Assembly: GCF_019352175.1 (NCBI RefSeq)
Contig: NZ_JACBYI010000001.1
Location: forward strand, 186,001-250,000
From: Paenibacillus sp. S150
GTDB lineage: Bacteria > Bacillota > Bacilli > Paenibacillales > Paenibacillaceae
DNA length: 64,000 nucleotides
Direction of reading: 5' to 3'
Under the pieces are notes generated by a model. It had not been told where the DNA came from. It was given only the letters and a program-made list of their open reading frames with translations, and ran no database searches. Below, in pieces: positions 36,759 to 44,981 of this stretch; the stretch's first letter is position 1, and the number at the start of each line of letters is the position of its first letter. The position numbers and the translations under genes were made by a program.

Positions 36759-36787
36759 GGGCATTCCAGTTATTCACTGGAATGCCC
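36759..36787 (-). terminator. Hairpin after the cytoplasmic helical-barrel gene
   Basis: GGGCATTCCAGT and ACTGGAATGCCC form a perfect 12-bp stem with a five-base loop, 20 bases past the stop at 36808. The downstream minus sequence CTCTTGTCT is only modestly T-rich. Confidence 0.6.
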
Positions 36788-36807
36788 CCGGAGGCTCCGC
36801 AGCAGCC

Positions 36808-38433
36808 CTAAGCTCCGGTCTGATAATCAATGACAATTCCGTTGCAGCGCCTGGTCCCGTCTTCGTCCGTCAGGGTTCCATCCTCCGGAATGATAACCGC
36901 CAGCACCGCCGAAGACGGGGGCAGCTCCAGCTGGCATGCATCGCCGGGAAGCAGCCTGTGCGCCGCCGCGTCGTAGATCCGGCAGTCCGCCGCGCCTTGC
37001 AGCAAGGTCACAGTGACAGGCTCGCTAAACGGATTGAAATACAGATAGGTCGGGAAGGCTTCCTCCCGGTAATAATCCGTGCGCAGGCAATCCAGCTGCA
37101 GAATGCCCTCCACTTCCGTCTTTGCGATGATTCCGCCGAAGAAGCCGACATGTGAGGAACCGTATAAGCCAAGATCAGTTCCGCCCCAGCTGTAACGGAT
37201 CGGATCGCCCGTGGCGTACGGGCTCTGGTAATCCCACCACTTGCGCAGCCCTTCGTAGGCAATCACATCGTCTTCGTCCGGAACGTAGAACGCGCAGGAC
37301 TGCTGCTTGCCGGGCAGGAAGGTCGGGTAGAACAGCCTCGCCGCGTTCGCGGCATTCAGCATCCATTTCCCGATATCGCGGGCGAACCGGCTGTCGTAGC
37401 GTACGAGCGGCACCAGCGCAGCGGCCAGGGAGAACGTATTGGCAGCGAACGCATAGCCGCTGCGCTCCGGATCATAGTCGGCTCCGGCATTCTCCCGCAC
37501 AGCATCCCAGCGCTGCCCCCAGTCCGTAAGGCTGCCGCACAGGCCGTGGCAATCATAACCGCCCCACCGCTCGGCCACCACGCCCCAGCCGGGGCGGCAG
37601 GCGCTGTCCCCGTCGAAGCACCAGTTGACCAGCTTCAGCAGATCGAAGCTTGCGCCGTATTGCGCGTTCATTCTGGCGGCGGCATAGGCGCCGTAAGGCA
37701 GCAGGATTTCATAGAACGGATTCTCTTCCCGCCGCTCCAGCGACAGCAGGCATTCTTCTGCCGCCTGAAGCCTCTCCTGCCCGCTCCAGCGGATATAGGC
37801 CATCAGCTCAAGCCAGGCGACACCGGCCGCCCCCTCCGGTTCCTTCCATCTTCCGTTGTCTACCGGCTGCATCGTCCCGAAGCTGAAGGCGAGATGATTG
37901 AAGTCCGGCAGGCCGGAAGCGTCCTTCAGCGCCCGGCAGGCCGACAGCCATTGATCTGCGGTCTCCAGCATAATATCATCAAGTCTGCCCGCACCGGGAT
38001 AATAATAGGCCAGTGAATAGAGCAGGATATGCGGATAGATCTCGTACCAGAACGTCCTGCCGGATCTCAAATCCGTGCGGTTAAGGAATAATCGCTCCCC
38101 GTTATCCGTATTGAAGTATGCCTCAAGCATAGTCACGCGGTCGGCCCCGCCCGCTCTTTTGTCCAGTCCGGCCAGCGTTGCCCCGAGTACCGCCGCGGCC
38201 GTATTGACCGCCTCGTGCCGGTCCCCTTCCCGTTTCATTCCGAGATAAGAGGGCAGACCGAAGGTTCCGGGCACACCGTTGCGCCCGGTTAAATCCCGCC
38301 AGATCAGGGGGAAGAAGTCCCCCTGGCGGCGCTCGTCGAATACCAGCCCATCATATTGTATGCTCACTCGCTTCCAGTCCCGCATGAGATAGGGGCCGGG
38401 CATATCCGGCATATTCTGAACTTTGGTGATCAT
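36808..38433 (-). CDS. Cytoplasmic homologue of the unassigned helical-barrel family
   Basis: A protein of about 541 residues, without signal peptide, homologous along its length to the catalytic part of the exported 821-residue protein at 26949. Shared blocks are LVRYDSRFARDIGKWMLNAA / VARYDQRYARAIGKWMLNAA, AYEGLRKWWDYQ / PYEGLRYQKIGD and TYLYFNPFSEPVTV / SYLYYNPYTSGQTV. The all-helical pattern with conserved Trp, Asp and Tyr suggests a glycoside hydrolase or lyase of a family I cannot name. The start is unsure: an ATG at 38433 lies 14 bases after GGAGG, and a TTG at 38460 reads through that ribosome site. It follows the binding-lipoprotein gene. Confidence 0.75.
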   Translation of the reverse strand: MITKVQNMPDMPGPYLMRDWKRVSIQYDGLVFDERRQGDFFPLIWRDLTGRNGVPGTFGLPSYLGMKREGDRHEAVNTAAAVLGATLAGLDKRAGGADRVTMLEAYFNTDNGERLFLNRTDLRSGRTFWYEIYPHILLYSLAYYYPGAGRLDDIMLETADQWLSACRALKDASGLPDFNHLAFSFGTMQPVDNGRWKEPEGAAGVAWLELMAYIRWSGQERLQAAEECLLSLERREENPFYEILLPYGAYAAARMNAQYGASFDLLKLVNWCFDGDSACRPGWGVVAERWGGYDCHGLCGSLTDWGQRWDAVRENAGADYDPERSGYAFAANTFSLAAALVPLVRYDSRFARDIGKWMLNAANAARLFYPTFLPGKQQSCAFYVPDEDDVIAYEGLRKWWDYQSPYATGDPIRYSWGGTDLGLYGSSHVGFFGGIIAKTEVEGILQLDCLRTDYYREEAFPTYLYFNPFSEPVTVTLLQGAADCRIYDAAAHRLLPGDACQLELPPSSAVLAVIIPEDGTLTDEDGTRRCNGIVIDYQTGA

Positions 38434-38472
38434 CGCGGCAAGCCTATCCTCCTTTGGCAAATAGCCTGTAAA

Positions 38473-40137
38473 CTATTGAATGGGGTTGGCATCCAGATAG
38501 GTCTGAACCTGTTGTTTCACTTCGGCTTTAATGGTCTCAATATCTGCCTGAAGCTTCTTGTTGCTCTCCCATTTCTGCTGCAGCTTCTGCAGCCCTGCTG
38601 TAGGATTCTCCACCATCCCCAGGGTATAGCTCAGCTGCTCGGTTGAGATGTTGGCGAAATCCGGGTTGGCCAGCTGGCCCTTGACCGGGTCCTGGTTGAA
38701 GGCGAAGCCCGTAAGCGCCGATTTCACGAAGCTCTTCCCGTCCGCCACATAACGGTAGTAGTCGACCAGCTCATCCGGTACATCTGCCGGCAGGCGGATA
38801 TAAGTCGGGTTGTTCGTCAGAAGATAGCCGGAGAAGTTATAGTTCTGTCCGAGGTCAATGCCTTCCGGGTACGTGAATTTATCCTCGCCCACGGCCTCCC
38901 AGTTGGTTCCTTCGATACCAAGCTCGAACAGATCATGATTGGCCTGGCTTTCGAACAGCCAGTTGATGAAGGACATCGCCCGGTCCGCGTTGGCGGACGA
39001 CTGCGGAATGCAGAGGAAATTCCAGTAACGGAAATCACTGATCCAGGCCGGATTAGGCTGTACTTTATCACGGACGGATTTCTGGTACAGGTAGACACCG
39101 AGCTGCGCATCGGGATTTCCGGCCAGCAGCTCGGAGTTCAGGGTCGAGAAGTTCGACAAGCCTTCCGACATGGCTGCAGCCTTGCCTGCGGTGAAGGTTC
39201 CTCTCGCATCCTTGCGGACAATCGGTTCCTTCTCGATATAGCCTTTGTCATGCCATTCACGGATGGTCTCGAAGGTTGAATAATCCTTCACATTCAGCGG
39301 TGCCGGAAAATTGGCGATGCTCTCCGCCTTGTCGCCCGTCATGCTGATATCCGTCACCTTGTTGTCCTTAATGATCAGGGTAGACGTTACATTCGGCCCG
39401 AGCAGCAGATCCCATGCCCCCAGCTCCGGCTTATTGGGAAGATCCTTCTGGCCGTCGATGATTCCGCTTGCCCCGTAGGTGCCGTCGTTCTTAATGACAA
39501 ACGGAATCACATTCTTGTCGTTCTTGAGTACGTTGTCGAAATAAGCCAGCAGCTCCTCATGATTCTTGATGTCAGACATGCCGTATTTGGCGGCAAAATC
39601 CTTCCGGTAATAAATCGCGCCGATATCTCCGAGATATTGGCCAAGCGGCACGCCGTAGGTATGCAGCTGACCGTCAGTGCCGGTGAATTTGTTGTTGTTC
39701 AGAATCTTGTCGCCGAAGGCCTTCTTCAGCCCCGGATAGCTGTCATTATTGAAATAGGAGTCCAGATTGATATAGTTGTCCTGGGCAATGAACGCATTCA
39801 TATTCATCCACGGCGCATCGAAGGCGATATCGACCTGCTCTCCCGCAGCCAGCTTCAGCTTCAGCTTGTTGACATAGTCGGCTTGCGGCGTGAACGTTAC
39901 ATTCAGCTTCAAATTGAGCGTATCCTTGGTCTGCTGCTCAAATTCGGCAACAATATTATCGAACTGCTTGGGCTTGTCACCCCACAGCATCACATTCAGC
40001 GTCATTTCTTCCGGCTTCGTATCCGCTGCCGTCGGTTCCGCCGTATTGCCTCCGTTATTGCTGCCGCCGCAGCCGCTCATCACCGACATCAGCATGACGA
40101 TGGCAAGCGCCGTAACTATTTTCTTTTTCTTGTTCAT
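38473..40137 (-). CDS. Sugar ABC transporter binding lipoprotein (copy 1)
   Basis: A 554-residue lipoprotein: signal with lipobox MSGC (KKIVTALAIVMLMSVMSGC), an Asn/Gly linker and a family 1 sugar-binding domain (LNVMLWGDKPKQFDNIVAEF; WNFLCIPQSSANADRAMSFI). It is large, as for oligosaccharide binders of the YtcQ/LplA type. The start at 40137 follows GGGAGGG. It lies after the two permease genes. A paralogue with about the same length and many identical blocks precedes the permeases at 42275. Confidence 0.92.
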   Translation of the reverse strand: MNKKKKIVTALAIVMLMSVMSGCGGSNNGGNTAEPTAADTKPEEMTLNVMLWGDKPKQFDNIVAEFEQQTKDTLNLKLNVTFTPQADYVNKLKLKLAAGEQVDIAFDAPWMNMNAFIAQDNYINLDSYFNNDSYPGLKKAFGDKILNNNKFTGTDGQLHTYGVPLGQYLGDIGAIYYRKDFAAKYGMSDIKNHEELLAYFDNVLKNDKNVIPFVIKNDGTYGASGIIDGQKDLPNKPELGAWDLLLGPNVTSTLIIKDNKVTDISMTGDKAESIANFPAPLNVKDYSTFETIREWHDKGYIEKEPIVRKDARGTFTAGKAAAMSEGLSNFSTLNSELLAGNPDAQLGVYLYQKSVRDKVQPNPAWISDFRYWNFLCIPQSSANADRAMSFINWLFESQANHDLFELGIEGTNWEAVGEDKFTYPEGIDLGQNYNFSGYLLTNNPTYIRLPADVPDELVDYYRYVADGKSFVKSALTGFAFNQDPVKGQLANPDFANISTEQLSYTLGMVENPTAGLQKLQQKWESNKKLQADIETIKAEVKQQVQTYLDANPIQ

Positions 40138-40231
40138 TTTCAACCCTCCCGTGAATTTATGGCTCTACTCTATGTCAATCGGCACTATGTCAATAAGCAC
40201 ACCGGCCGAGACTGACCCTTGCAGTTGGTTG

Positions 40232-41113
40232 CTACCCTTTAACGGCTCCCACCTTCAGGCCGCCCACGAAGTAGCGCTGGAGGAACGGATACAGGAAGAT
40301 AATCGGCCCCACGGTTACAATCGCCGTCGCCAGGCGGACGGTATACGCCGGTGCGACTTGACTGGTCGATTGCGCGCCGGCTACGGCAATGTTCTGCGCC
40401 ATGTCCACATTGCGGATAATCTGCATGATGATGTATTGCAGCGAGAACAGATCGGGGTTATCGATATACAGCATTGCGGGCGTCCAGGACGACCAGTAGC
40501 CCAGGGCATAAAACAGGCCGATGGTAGCCAGTGCAGGCAGCGACAGCGGAAGTACAATGGACCTTAGAATACGGCTTTCCCCCGCCCCCTCCAGCTTGGC
40601 TGACTCGAACAGCTCCTTCGGGATGTCATTGAAGAAATTGCGCATCAGGAACAGGTTCCAGGGCGACAGCAGCGCCGGCAGAATGTACACCCAGATGGAG
40701 TTCTGCAGATGCAAATATTTGGTTGTCAGAATGTAGCTGGAGACCATCCCCCCGCTGAACAGCATGGTGAAGTAGAAGAACATCGCAATATGGGGCGCGT
40801 AGTACAGCCTCCGGCCGGATAGCGCATAGGCAGCCATGCTGGTAATGACCAGACTGAGGAACGTCCCGGTAACAGTAACGAAGATAGTGACCGAATAAGC
40901 GCGGGGAATCGTACTCGTCGTGAAGATGGCCTTATAGGCCGAAACGGACCATACGCTCGGGAACAGCTTGTATCCGTCCCGGAGCAGCGTCGATTCATCC
41001 GTCAGCGAGCTTGCCAGAACAAGCAGGAAGGGATAGAGGCACGCTGCCGCGAACACGGCGATGAATACGTAGAAGAACACACTCATCCATTTGTCATGGA
41101 TTGAATTTTTCAT
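40232..41113 (-). CDS. ABC transporter permease, MalG/LplC type
   Basis: A 293-residue CUT1 permease with six membrane segments. The ATPase-coupling loop (EAA-like) reads KELFESAKLEGAGESRILRS. It ends with the typical YPFLQRYFVGGLKVGAVKG. Its partner is encoded 15 bases upstream. No ATPase gene is in this locus, as is normal for Paenibacillus, where a shared MsmX-type ATPase serves many transporters (established for Bacillus). Confidence 0.93.
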   Translation of the reverse strand: MKNSIHDKWMSVFFYVFIAVFAAACLYPFLLVLASSLTDESTLLRDGYKLFPSVWSVSAYKAIFTTSTIPRAYSVTIFVTVTGTFLSLVITSMAAYALSGRRLYYAPHIAMFFYFTMLFSGGMVSSYILTTKYLHLQNSIWVYILPALLSPWNLFLMRNFFNDIPKELFESAKLEGAGESRILRSIVLPLSLPALATIGLFYALGYWSSWTPAMLYIDNPDLFSLQYIIMQIIRNVDMAQNIAVAGAQSTSQVAPAYTVRLATAIVTVGPIIFLYPFLQRYFVGGLKVGAVKG

Positions 41114-41128
41114 ATATAAGCCCTCTCC

Positions 41129-42058
41129 TTAAAATAAAGCCGAATCTTTATCGAGCTTCCCTGCAAGCTTGTTGGCAACCATCACAATGATGAATCCGAC
41201 AACCGACTGATACAGGGCAATCGCCTGGGTCATTCCCAGAGAGCCTACCGTGCGCAGCGAGCGGAATACGTAAGTGTCAATGGTATCGGTTGTCGGGAAC
41301 AGCAGGGAATTATCGCCGATCAGGGAAAAGATCATTTCGAGATTGCCGCCGAAAATATTGCCGAGACTCAGCAGGAAAAGCATGGAGATGGTGCTCTTCA
41401 GCAGCGGCAGCGTGATGCGGAAGATGCTCTGGAACCTGGAGGCACCGTCGATTCTGGCCGCCTCATACAGCTCCTTGTCGATCCCGACAATGGCCGCCAT
41501 ATAGACGATCGCGCCGAATCCGGCCGTTTTCCACAAATTCATAATGACGAAGATCGGAGGCCAGACTCCCGCATCGGTGTAGAAGCTGATCGGCTGCATG
41601 CCCAGAAAGTCCATCAGCTTGTTGATCACTCCTGTATCCGCGCTGAAGAAGGTGACAGCGAACAGCCCGATAATCGGCCAGGAGATGAAATTGGGCAGGA
41701 TCATCACCGATTGCATCGTTCTTACCGCAGCGTTCTTGCCAAGCTCGGTCAGCATAACCGCCAGGGTGAGCGACATTACCGTGCCTGTTATGATGAACAG
41801 GATGTTGAAGACCACCGTATGCCCGGTGATGACAATCCAGTTCTGTCCCCTGAAGAAGAATTCAAAATTGCTGAGTCCGACCCATTCGCTATGAAAGATT
41901 CCCTTAAGGGGGTTGAAGTCCTGAAAGGCGATAGAAATGCCGATGAGCGGCAGGTAAGCGAATACAATACTGAACAGTACGGCAGGTATCATCAGCATAT
42001 ACAGATATTTATTGCGCAGCAGATCCCGGGGGCCCTGGAACCGGATGGCCGGTTTCAT
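41129..42058 (-). CDS. ABC transporter permease, LplB type
   Basis: A 309-residue CUT1 permease: LRNKYLYMLMIPAVLFSIVF opens the first membrane segment, and the coupling loop is KELYEAARIDGASRFQSIFR. GGAAGGAGTG precedes the ATG. It is the first gene after a terminator and an operator-like palindrome, so transcription of the permease pair can be set separately from the upstream binding-lipoprotein gene. Confidence 0.93.
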   Translation of the reverse strand: MKPAIRFQGPRDLLRNKYLYMLMIPAVLFSIVFAYLPLIGISIAFQDFNPLKGIFHSEWVGLSNFEFFFRGQNWIVITGHTVVFNILFIITGTVMSLTLAVMLTELGKNAAVRTMQSVMILPNFISWPIIGLFAVTFFSADTGVINKLMDFLGMQPISFYTDAGVWPPIFVIMNLWKTAGFGAIVYMAAIVGIDKELYEAARIDGASRFQSIFRITLPLLKSTISMLFLLSLGNIFGGNLEMIFSLIGDNSLLFPTTDTIDTYVFRSLRTVGSLGMTQAIALYQSVVGFIIVMVANKLAGKLDKDSALF

Positions 42059-42128
42059 ATTCTGTCACTCCTTCCATAGTTGTTTCTTCCCGGTGAAGAT
42101 CCGGGGATGTACCTTTATTATATTTTTC

Positions 42129-42140
42129 GAAAGCGCTTTC
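42129..42140 (-). promoter_or_regulatory. Palindromic cre-like operator upstream of the permeases
   Basis: GAAAGCGCTTTC is a perfect 12-bp palindrome, the core of many cre and LacI-family operators; the flanking bases deviate from the full cre consensus. It lies 70 bases before the permease start. Confidence 0.55.
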
Positions 42141-42199
42141 CTGTTACCTGACGGGTTATCGGGATACGGGGGTTATTTTCGCCTGCAGCTGTCCGCACA

Positions 42200-42249
42200 C
42201 AAAAAAACCAGCCAACCAGACGAAGAATTCACTCCGTCCGGTCAGCCGG
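42200..42249 (-). terminator. Terminator after binding lipoprotein copy 2
   Basis: On the minus strand CCGGCTGACCGGACG pairs with CGTCTGGTTGGCTGG through several G-U pairs, then seven T follow. It starts about 25 bases beyond the stop of the upstream gene at 42275. Confidence 0.75.
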
Positions 42250-42274
42250 CCTGGGGATTGCCCGAGTCCATGCC

Positions 42275-43927
42275 TTACTTGTGGTCTGAATAGTCTTGAA
42301 GCTGCTTCCTCAGCTCCGCTTTGATCGCCCGGATGTCCTGCTGCAAGTCTTCATCCGCTTCACGGCTCTGCCGCAGCTCCGCGTAGCTTGCGGCCGGATG
42401 ATCCACCATTGCCAGCTCATAGGCAAGATCCTCGGTCCGGATGCGGGCGAATGCCGGGTTGGCCAGCTCCTGTTGAACAGGAGCCTGGTTGAACACGAAA
42501 TCGGCAAACGGAGACTGGTAATAGGACTTCTCATCGGCCTGATACAGGTAATATTCGATCAGCTCCTCGGGCACATTCGCCGACAGGCGGATATAATTCG
42601 GATTCCAGGTCATCAGATACCCGGGGAACGTATAGTTCTGGCTGATGTCGATATCTTCAGGCAGCGCATATTTGTCATTGCCGACAGGATTCCAGTGCTT
42701 CCCGGGAATACCCAGCTCGAACAGGTCATGATGATCCTGGCTGGCAAACAGCCAGTCCAGGAACGAGATGGCACTCTCCTTATGCGCCGAAGCCTCCGGC
42801 AGGCACAGGTAATTCCACGCGCGTGAATTGACGGGCAGAAGATCATTCGGCTGCATCCTGTCCCGCACCTTGCTCTGGACAATAAAAATGCCCAGCTCCG
42901 CATCAGACACACCGGCCTTCAACTGGGCATTAATCGTTTCGAAATTGGACACCCCTTCAATCATCGCCGCAGCTTTGCCGGAGGTGAACCAGTCGCGGGC
43001 ATATTTGCGGACAATCGGCTCCTGCTCGATGTAGCCCTTGTCATGCCATTCCCGTACAGCGGCAAGCCAGGAATCGTCATAGTGGTCGAACGGCTGCGGA
43101 AAATCTGCCAGCGACTCCTCCTTTTCCCCTGTCAACGACACACCCCTGATTTGATGATCCTCCAGGAATACGGACGCGGACACAGAAGGCCCCAGCTGCA
43201 AGTCCCATATGCCGGCTTCCAGTCTGCTGGGGCTGTCCTGATTGCCCCTGATCAACTCGTTCGCCCCGTAGCTTCCGTCATTCTTCATCACAAAAGGAAT
43301 GAGGCTCTTGTCATTCGCAAGCACGCCGTCGAAAAAAGCAAGCAAATCCGAATAGGTCTCAATAGACGGCAGACCATATTTTTCAGCCAAATCCTTGCGG
43401 TAATATAATGTGCTCAGCTCACCCAGATACTGGCTTAGCGGCAGACCGTAGGAGTGAAGCTGTCCGTCCGGTCCGGTGATTGTATTGTTGTCCAGATACA
43501 TGCTGCTGAAGGCCCGCTTCAGCCCCGGATAGTCGTCGCTCCCCAAATACGGGTCGAGATTGGCATAGCTGCCCTCCGCGATGAAGGTGTTCATGTTCAT
43601 CCACGGCGCATCAAAGGCTATATCAACCTGTTCGCCTGCAGCAAGCTTCAGCTTCAGCTTGTTCACATAATCCGCCTGCGGCGTGAATGTGATGTTCAGC
43701 TTCAGATGGAGCGTATCCATTGTCTGCCGCTCGAATTCGGCCACCACCTCGTCGAACTGCTTGGGCTTGTCTCCCCAGAGCATAATATTTAAGGTTACTG
43801 GCTCTGCCTCTTTCGGCTGCTGATTGCTGCCGGCATTCCTGTCAGAGCTATAACAGGCAGTGAGCAGGCTGCCGCTTAGAATCATCAATAACGAGAGCAG
43901 AGATGCGCGTGCTTTGAACTTCTTCAT
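42275..43927 (-). CDS. Sugar ABC transporter binding lipoprotein (copy 2)
   Basis: A 550-residue lipoprotein with lipobox LTAC (SLLMILSGSLLTAC). It is a paralogue of copy 1: both contain MLWGDKPKQFD, TFTPQADYVNKLKLKLAAGE and DIAFDAPWMNMN. The start at 43927 is preceded by GGAGGG; the longer frame from 43963 runs over the cre box. It is followed by its own terminator, and upstream lies a perfect cre. Two binding proteins for one permease pair suggest two ligands or two affinities (inference). Confidence 0.92.
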   Translation of the reverse strand: MKKFKARASLLSLLMILSGSLLTACYSSDRNAGSNQQPKEAEPVTLNIMLWGDKPKQFDEVVAEFERQTMDTLHLKLNITFTPQADYVNKLKLKLAAGEQVDIAFDAPWMNMNTFIAEGSYANLDPYLGSDDYPGLKRAFSSMYLDNNTITGPDGQLHSYGLPLSQYLGELSTLYYRKDLAEKYGLPSIETYSDLLAFFDGVLANDKSLIPFVMKNDGSYGANELIRGNQDSPSRLEAGIWDLQLGPSVSASVFLEDHQIRGVSLTGEKEESLADFPQPFDHYDDSWLAAVREWHDKGYIEQEPIVRKYARDWFTSGKAAAMIEGVSNFETINAQLKAGVSDAELGIFIVQSKVRDRMQPNDLLPVNSRAWNYLCLPEASAHKESAISFLDWLFASQDHHDLFELGIPGKHWNPVGNDKYALPEDIDISQNYTFPGYLMTWNPNYIRLSANVPEELIEYYLYQADEKSYYQSPFADFVFNQAPVQQELANPAFARIRTEDLAYELAMVDHPAASYAELRQSREADEDLQQDIRAIKAELRKQLQDYSDHK

Positions 43928-43948
43928 AGGCAGCCCTCCAATTCTAAT

Positions 43949-43963
43949 TGCATGCGCTTTCAT
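43949..43963 (-). promoter_or_regulatory. CcpA cre box before binding lipoprotein copy 2
   Basis: ATGAAAGCGCATGCA fits the cre consensus at every position and lies 22 bases before the ATG at 43927, where it would block transcription start or elongation. Confidence 0.8.
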
Positions 43964-44048
43964 TCTTCACCAGTATAGCATGAAACGGCCTGACGGCAAT
44001 TCTCCCGGTCACTCACTGCCCACATTGTGGAACCAAACTCAGGCGGCA

Positions 44049-44207
44049 TCACAACGCTTCGAATAAAATTGCAGCGACGCTCGAAGGCATTATTGAAGTT
44101 CTGTACAGCTTATTAATTGAATTTCGACTAAGACCTGATTTCTCTATTAATTTGGTAATGTCGTCTATCCGATGTTCAGCCATTAGAATTCGTAAATTGC
44201 TTTTCAA
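44049..44207 (-). pseudogene. Small Cro/CI-type HTH gene, truncated
   Basis: From a TTG at 44207 (GGAGGGG upstream) 52 codons read KSNLRILMAEHRIDDI, KLIEKSGLSRNSINKLY, then a tail PSSVAAILFEAL and TGA. The first part is a YozG-type XRE domain; the second half of the domain (recognition of turn and following helices) is absent, so it is probably a 3'-truncated relic, although it could still be translated. Confidence 0.55.
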
Positions 44208-44399
44208 CAAAAGGTTCCCCTCCAACTATTATGTATGATAATTGCAGACAACTATTGAATTCATAGAGTTATGAGCGCTCCATCTAGCTACAGGGATTTA
44301 AAGATGCACTGTATCTCTTCAATGAACTACAGATTTCTTCACAAGCTTAATTCGATCCTTTATTTACATTAACCTGCATGGCACCTCATTCACGTTCGA

Positions 44400-44870
44400 G
44401 GGATTAACCCCGAAATCATGTCCCGTCTCATGCATGAAAAAAAGCTATACCGGCAAACCAAACTGGAAACTGTGTTTTCGTCGGATACGATCAAAATGGA
44501 GTTCCTAAGTACTGTTCGATGAGAGGTTGCAACCCAAATCGTCCCTTTAAACAGGATCGAATACACTCAGATAAAAGCTGCCCCTTTCACATCCCTGGTA
44601 GCGACAACAGTAAGCTGGTTTATGTATGTGAATTCACCATCGGCGCCATGAGCCATGCCACCCTCTCCAAGCTGAACGAACTGAACTGGCGAGCAGATCA
44701 TCGTATCTCAAATGGGGGGGCAAAAAAAGAAAGCTAAACATATATTGCTATGGGAAAACGATAGACTGCCAATTACTAAGCGGATGTCAACTGGATGCTA
44801 AGCAATTGGAATAATATTGCCCAAGCCATCCGAAATGGAATCAACAATTACTAATTTCGATAAACTGAAA
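44400..44870 (+). other. Decayed coding DNA of unknown origin
   Basis: Three open stretches in different plus frames look coding but have no starts: SRLMHEKKLYRQTKLETVFS (44418-44522), PKYCSMRGCNPNRPFKQDRI onward (about 44500-44737) and ADVNWMLSNWNNIAQAIRNG (44783-44850). I recognise none of them; order and decay suggest one or two old genes, possibly from a mobile element. From 44208 to 44400 I see nothing. Confidence 0.35.
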
Positions 44871-44981
44871 TAACCTTATTCAAAAACTAAAGCGGTTAGA
44901 GGTAGACAGTTTCCCTACCCTAGCCGCCATATTTTTATCCTGTTCAGTAGTTACAAGATCGTAGATGAAGCTCCGAGTTTT

